A program made the translations under genes and the position numbers. From Oligosphaera ethanolica (GTDB taxonomy: Bacteria > Verrucomicrobiota > Lentisphaeria > Oligosphaerales > Oligosphaeraceae): a stretch of DNA of 64,000 nt. A model generated the notes under the pieces. The model ran no database searches. It was not told the DNA's origin and worked only from the letters and a program-made list of their open reading frames with translations. Every line of letters starts with the position of its first letter. The stretch's first letter is position 1. The stretch lies in NCBI RefSeq assembly GCF_030814695.1, contig NZ_JAUSVL010000001.1:3136227-3200226 (forward strand), in the 5' to 3' direction. Below, piece by piece: positions 61,528 to 64,000 of this stretch.

Positions 61528-62056
61528 CACGGTGAGGGCGAGAGGGCAAGGGAAGGCGGGGAAGAGAAGGGTAAGTTTGCGGGAGGGGAAGGGCCATTGG
61601 CCCTTACCCTCCCGCGCCCTCCCTATCCCATTTCTGGCCAATAGGTTGCGGCGAGTCGCTGGCGCGAATAAGACTCGGAAGGGGGAGATAGGACAGGAAG
61701 GAAAGCTGGGGTTCCATTGCCTCTTTGGCCCCAGTCAGCTTCGCCGACTGGGGCCAAAGAGGCCGAGGAACACGGTCATAATGGGCGCGCTACCCAGGGC
61801 GGCGCGCGCCTTCGGCGCCGCTTGCCCTGGGCTGGTATGTTTCGCGCTTTCAGCGCTGCTGCCGCTTCGCGGCGTTGAAATGCCTGAACCAGCGGTCTTT
61901 GGTCGCGGGGGGGCTTCTGTCATTTATCGCGGACGGATCTTCTGTCATTTATCGCGGACGGATCGGACGGATCGGACGGATCGGACTGATCCGTCTATTT
62001 GATCAGTCCGATCCGTCCGATCCGTCCGATGATCCGTCGGACGATCCGTCGGATGA
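61528..62056 (+). repeat. Gene-free gap with hairpin, R1 copy F, GGATCGGAC repeats and 28-bp palindrome
   Basis: 61579-61615: an 18-bp stem (one mismatch) with a 1-base loop, starting GCGGGAGGGGAAGGGCCA. R1 copy F at 61712-61874 has stem CTTTGGCCCCAGTC/GACTGGGGCCAAAG and an inner GGCGC-type second hairpin. 61930-62050: GGATCGGAC units on one side and their reverse complement on the other, forming perfect 28-nt arms at 61964-61991 and 62001-62028 around a 9-base loop. The palindrome lies just past the stop of the dehydroquinase-like gene. Confidence 0.9.
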
Positions 62057-62836
62057 TCAGTAGTCTTGGTGCCAGGAGAGTTCGTCGAGGACGGCTCGGG
62101 CGTTGCGGATAATGGGCTGTGGGCCGGTGGCGTGGGCGGTGTATTCGCGGAAACCGAAGGTGAGGGCGGCGCCGAGTACGGGTGCCATATAGCGCTGGAT
62201 GCGGGCGAATTTGCCATTGCAGAGGTGCACGAAAGGCACCTTGAGGGACTTCTTCAGCAGGACGGTGGTGCGGAAGGCCTCGATGAGCTCGTCGTCGGTG
62301 TTGGCGCTGACCACGATTTTGGCGATATCGACGCCGCGGTTTTGGATTTCGAACATATGATCGAGGACGGCGTCGCCGGGCACGTATTCGTTGTAGATAT
62401 GGGACGACATAAGCACTTCGGCGCCGAGGGCGTGCATGCGGTCGACGAGTTTCTTCTGTTTGTCGATGGCTTTTTGATCGCGGGTGAGTTCGTGTGGGGC
62501 TGGTGCGAAGAGATCGCCCATGATATCGCAGGCGGCGGCGCCGGCGTCGATGCAGCGGATCATGAGCTCGGCGCGGTCATCGTCGCTGACTTTATCGGCG
62601 CCGAGGTTACGTGAGCGGTAGCAGAGAGGCATCATGGGTCGGCCGCAGCAGTGGAAGAGCCGGGTGAGGGTTTCCTTGGTGAGGCAGTCGGGGGCCCAGG
62701 CGGCAATATCGACCATGAACGCCTCGGCGCCCTCGTGTTCGCCATTGAGGATGTTGGCGATGGTCAGTTCCGGCGTGGGTTCGATGACGATGGCGGCCAA
62801 GTAGGGCGCGTTGAGTTTGAGGAATGACGGGCGCAT
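62057..62836 (-). CDS. Type I 3-dehydroquinate dehydratase-like protein
   Basis: 259 residues of the type I (Schiff-base) dehydroquinase fold. The substrate-binding Arg is in CYRSRN near 80, the catalytic His in MSSHIYNEY near 143, the Schiff-base Lys in DIAKIVVSANTDDE near 167 and the C-terminal Arg in LCNGKFARIQRY near 213. The usual Glu of the DIE motif is replaced (CDIMGDLF). In standard aroD genes the context is aromatic biosynthesis; here it stands among carbohydrate genes, so a different dehydration reaction is possible. The start ATG 62836 is 197 bp from the divergent GHL6-like gene. Confidence 0.75.
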   Translation of the reverse strand: MRPSFLKLNAPYLAAIVIEPTPELTIANILNGEHEGAEAFMVDIAAWAPDCLTKETLTRLFHCCGRPMMPLCYRSRNLGADKVSDDDRAELMIRCIDAGAAACDIMGDLFAPAPHELTRDQKAIDKQKKLVDRMHALGAEVLMSSHIYNEYVPGDAVLDHMFEIQNRGVDIAKIVVSANTDDELIEAFRTTVLLKKSLKVPFVHLCNGKFARIQRYMAPVLGAALTFGFREYTAHATGPQPIIRNARAVLDELSWHQDY

Positions 62837-63033
62837 GCGGTGGTCCTTTCGGGGGAGGGGGAGGGTGGCGGCGGCGCGAGGCCATGAAAGCCCCGCGCAT
62901 TGTTGATATTCTTTGTTTCTTTACGGCGAAGCGCTGTTATTGTACTGCATGACTGTTCGGCTGTAAATGGCCTGTGTGCCTTTTTCACCTTTTCGCCTGT
63001 TTCCGATGAACGCCACAGCATGGAGAAAAAGAG

Positions 63034-64000
63034 ATGACGGACCCCACTTGGTATCGCCGGAGTTATCGCCGCAATTTGGTCGACATGCACATTGAGGATT
63101 GGGACCCGGCCTTTCTGTCCCAGTTTGACCCCGACAAGTACTTTGCGCTGTTGCAGACTGCGCAGGTGCAATCGGCAATGATCTACCTGCAGTCGCATGT
63201 GGGGCTTTGCAACTGGGACACAGCCAGCGGCCACACGCACGCGACGTTCACGGACTGCACACGGAAGATGCAGCGGCTCTTTGATCTCTGCCATGGCGCG
63301 GGTATGGACGTGATTGCCTACTACAGCCTGATTTACAACAACGCCGCCTACGTTGAACACCCGGACTGGCGCCTGCGCGACATCAATGGCCACAGCACGC
63401 GTTTTGACCGCGGGCAGGGCCAGTATTTCGGCGGCAGCCGTTATGGCCTGTGCTGCCCGAACAACCCTGGATACCGCGACTTTGTGCTGGCGCAGTTGGA
63501 TGAAATCTTCGACCGCTTTGTGTTCGAGGGCATTTTCCTGGATATGACGTTCTGGACGCGCGTGTGCTATTGCGACGCCTGCAAGGCGCGTTGGCGCAAA
63601 GAGCACGACGGCGAACTGCCGACGGTGTGCGATTGGTCCGATCCGGAATGGCGCGCATTGCAGTTCAAGCGCGAAGAGTGGATGGGCGATTTCTGCCGGA
63701 TGGTGACGGCGAAGATCAAGTCGCGCAATCCGAATTGCGCGGTGGAGCATCAGTATTCGACGATGATGCACAATTGGCGGCAGGGCGTCAATCACAATAT
63801 CGCCGAGAACTCCGACTATTGCGGTGGCGATTTTTATGGCGGCATTTCGCAGCATTCCATTGCCTGCAAGATGTACTACAACATGACACTCAACCAGCCA
63901 TTCGAGTATATGACGTCGCGTTGCTACCCGGGGTTGAGCGAGCACACGACCACCAAGACCTACGACATGCTCGCGCAAAGCGTGATGGCGACCCTCATGC
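63034..64000 (+). CDS. GHL6-like (alpha-L-fucosidase-like) glycosidase, 3'-truncated by window edge
   Basis: ATG 63034, preceded by GAGAAAAAGAG; the frame stays open to the last base (322 codons), so the end lies outside. RRSYRRNLVDMHIEDWDP at the start and VIAYYSLIYNNAAYVEHPDW near 92 match the hypothetical glycosidase GHL6 group. FEGIFLDMTFW near 162 holds the candidate nucleophile Asp, followed by VCYCDACKARW, a Cys-x-Cys-x2-Cys site as in the barrel protein at 23391. No signal peptide. Activity is inferred from family resemblance only. Confidence 0.75.
   Translation, partial: MTDPTWYRRSYRRNLVDMHIEDWDPAFLSQFDPDKYFALLQTAQVQSAMIYLQSHVGLCNWDTASGHTHATFTDCTRKMQRLFDLCHGAGMDVIAYYSLIYNNAAYVEHPDWRLRDINGHSTRFDRGQGQYFGGSRYGLCCPNNPGYRDFVLAQLDEIFDRFVFEGIFLDMTFWTRVCYCDACKARWRKEHDGELPTVCDWSDPEWRALQFKREEWMGDFCRMVTAKIKSRNPNCAVEHQYSTMMHNWRQGVNHNIAENSDYCGGDFYGGISQHSIACKMYYNMTLNQPFEYMTSRCYPGLSEHTTTKTYDMLAQSVMATLM

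Noticed and set aside
1-64000. rRNA, tRNA, prophage or defence island
   Set aside because: No conserved tRNA arms, rRNA segments, phage structural genes, restriction or toxin-antitoxin pairs were recognised on either strand by eye.

Overview
The window looks like a chromosomal piece of a Lentisphaerota-type bacterium (PVC superphylum, Victivallales-like). The main evidence is five proteins with the prepilin-associated pattern typical of that group: a helix of the type [20 protein letters not shown], the block LLPALAxAREKARxxSC..NLKQ, and a C-terminal H-X9-DG motif. The high GC content, the abundance of secreted glycan-active proteins, sulfatase and Gfo/Idh/MocA oxidoreductases, and the absence of SusC/SusD pairs agree with this. 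No rRNA, tRNA, CRISPR array or prophage was seen. Taxonomy is inferred from protein style, not from a marker gene.

Layout. 1-5.7 kb: a truncated FAD oxidoreductase, then a minus-strand run (VTT membrane protein, PNPOx-like flavoprotein, CoA-binding protein, APH-type kinase, and a Pro/Arg-repeat secreted protein ending in a chagasin-like inhibitor domain). 6-22 kb: sialidase-like protein, SGNH hydrolase, MBL hydrolase, a large LamG protein, a pseudopilin, a URO-D-family protein, a DUF2959 lipoprotein, a DnaQ-like exonuclease, a beta-helix lipoprotein with a CBM9-like tail, and a small lipoprotein. 22.3-33.5 kb: a tightly packed carbohydrate-catabolism operon (GntR/LacI-type regulator, TIM-barrel protein, SIS-domain isomerase, LamG plus GH42-like hydrolase, two Gfo/Idh/MocA-type proteins), followed by a pseudopilin, a mannonate-dehydratase-like enolase and an SDR. 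33.5-36.8 kb: sulfatase and GH28-like lipoprotein on the minus strand. 37-46 kb: Na/Pi cotransporter and alkaline phosphatase (phosphate acquisition), a glycosyltransferase and polysaccharide deacetylase pair, and a D-aminoacylase-like amidohydrolase. 45.7-55.5 kb: two pseudopilins, another Gfo/Idh/MocA protein, a metallophosphoesterase, a second GH42-like protein, an unknown secreted protein and a zinc-ribbon/TM2/pseudopilin fusion. 55.8-57.7 kb: a group II intron with its maturase. 58-64 kb: an 1121-residue double-FAD-module protein, a type I dehydroquinase-like enzyme, and a GHL6-like glycosidase that runs off the window.

Together the genes describe a saprophytic or host-associated degrader of complex, probably sulfated or uronate-containing glycans: secreted and lipid-anchored glycosidases, lyase-like beta-helix proteins and a sulfatase act outside, while Gfo/Idh/MocA, SIS, ManD-like and SDR enzymes process the released sugars inside.

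The intergenic regions are unusual. They carry several families of dispersed palindromic repeats. In two families the stems differ between copies by matched (compensatory) changes. A set of separate 9-bp-period minisatellites also share a GGAC core. These repeats, the double-FAD protein, the TM2-pseudopilin fusion and the chagasin-tailed repeat protein are the parts most worth following up.
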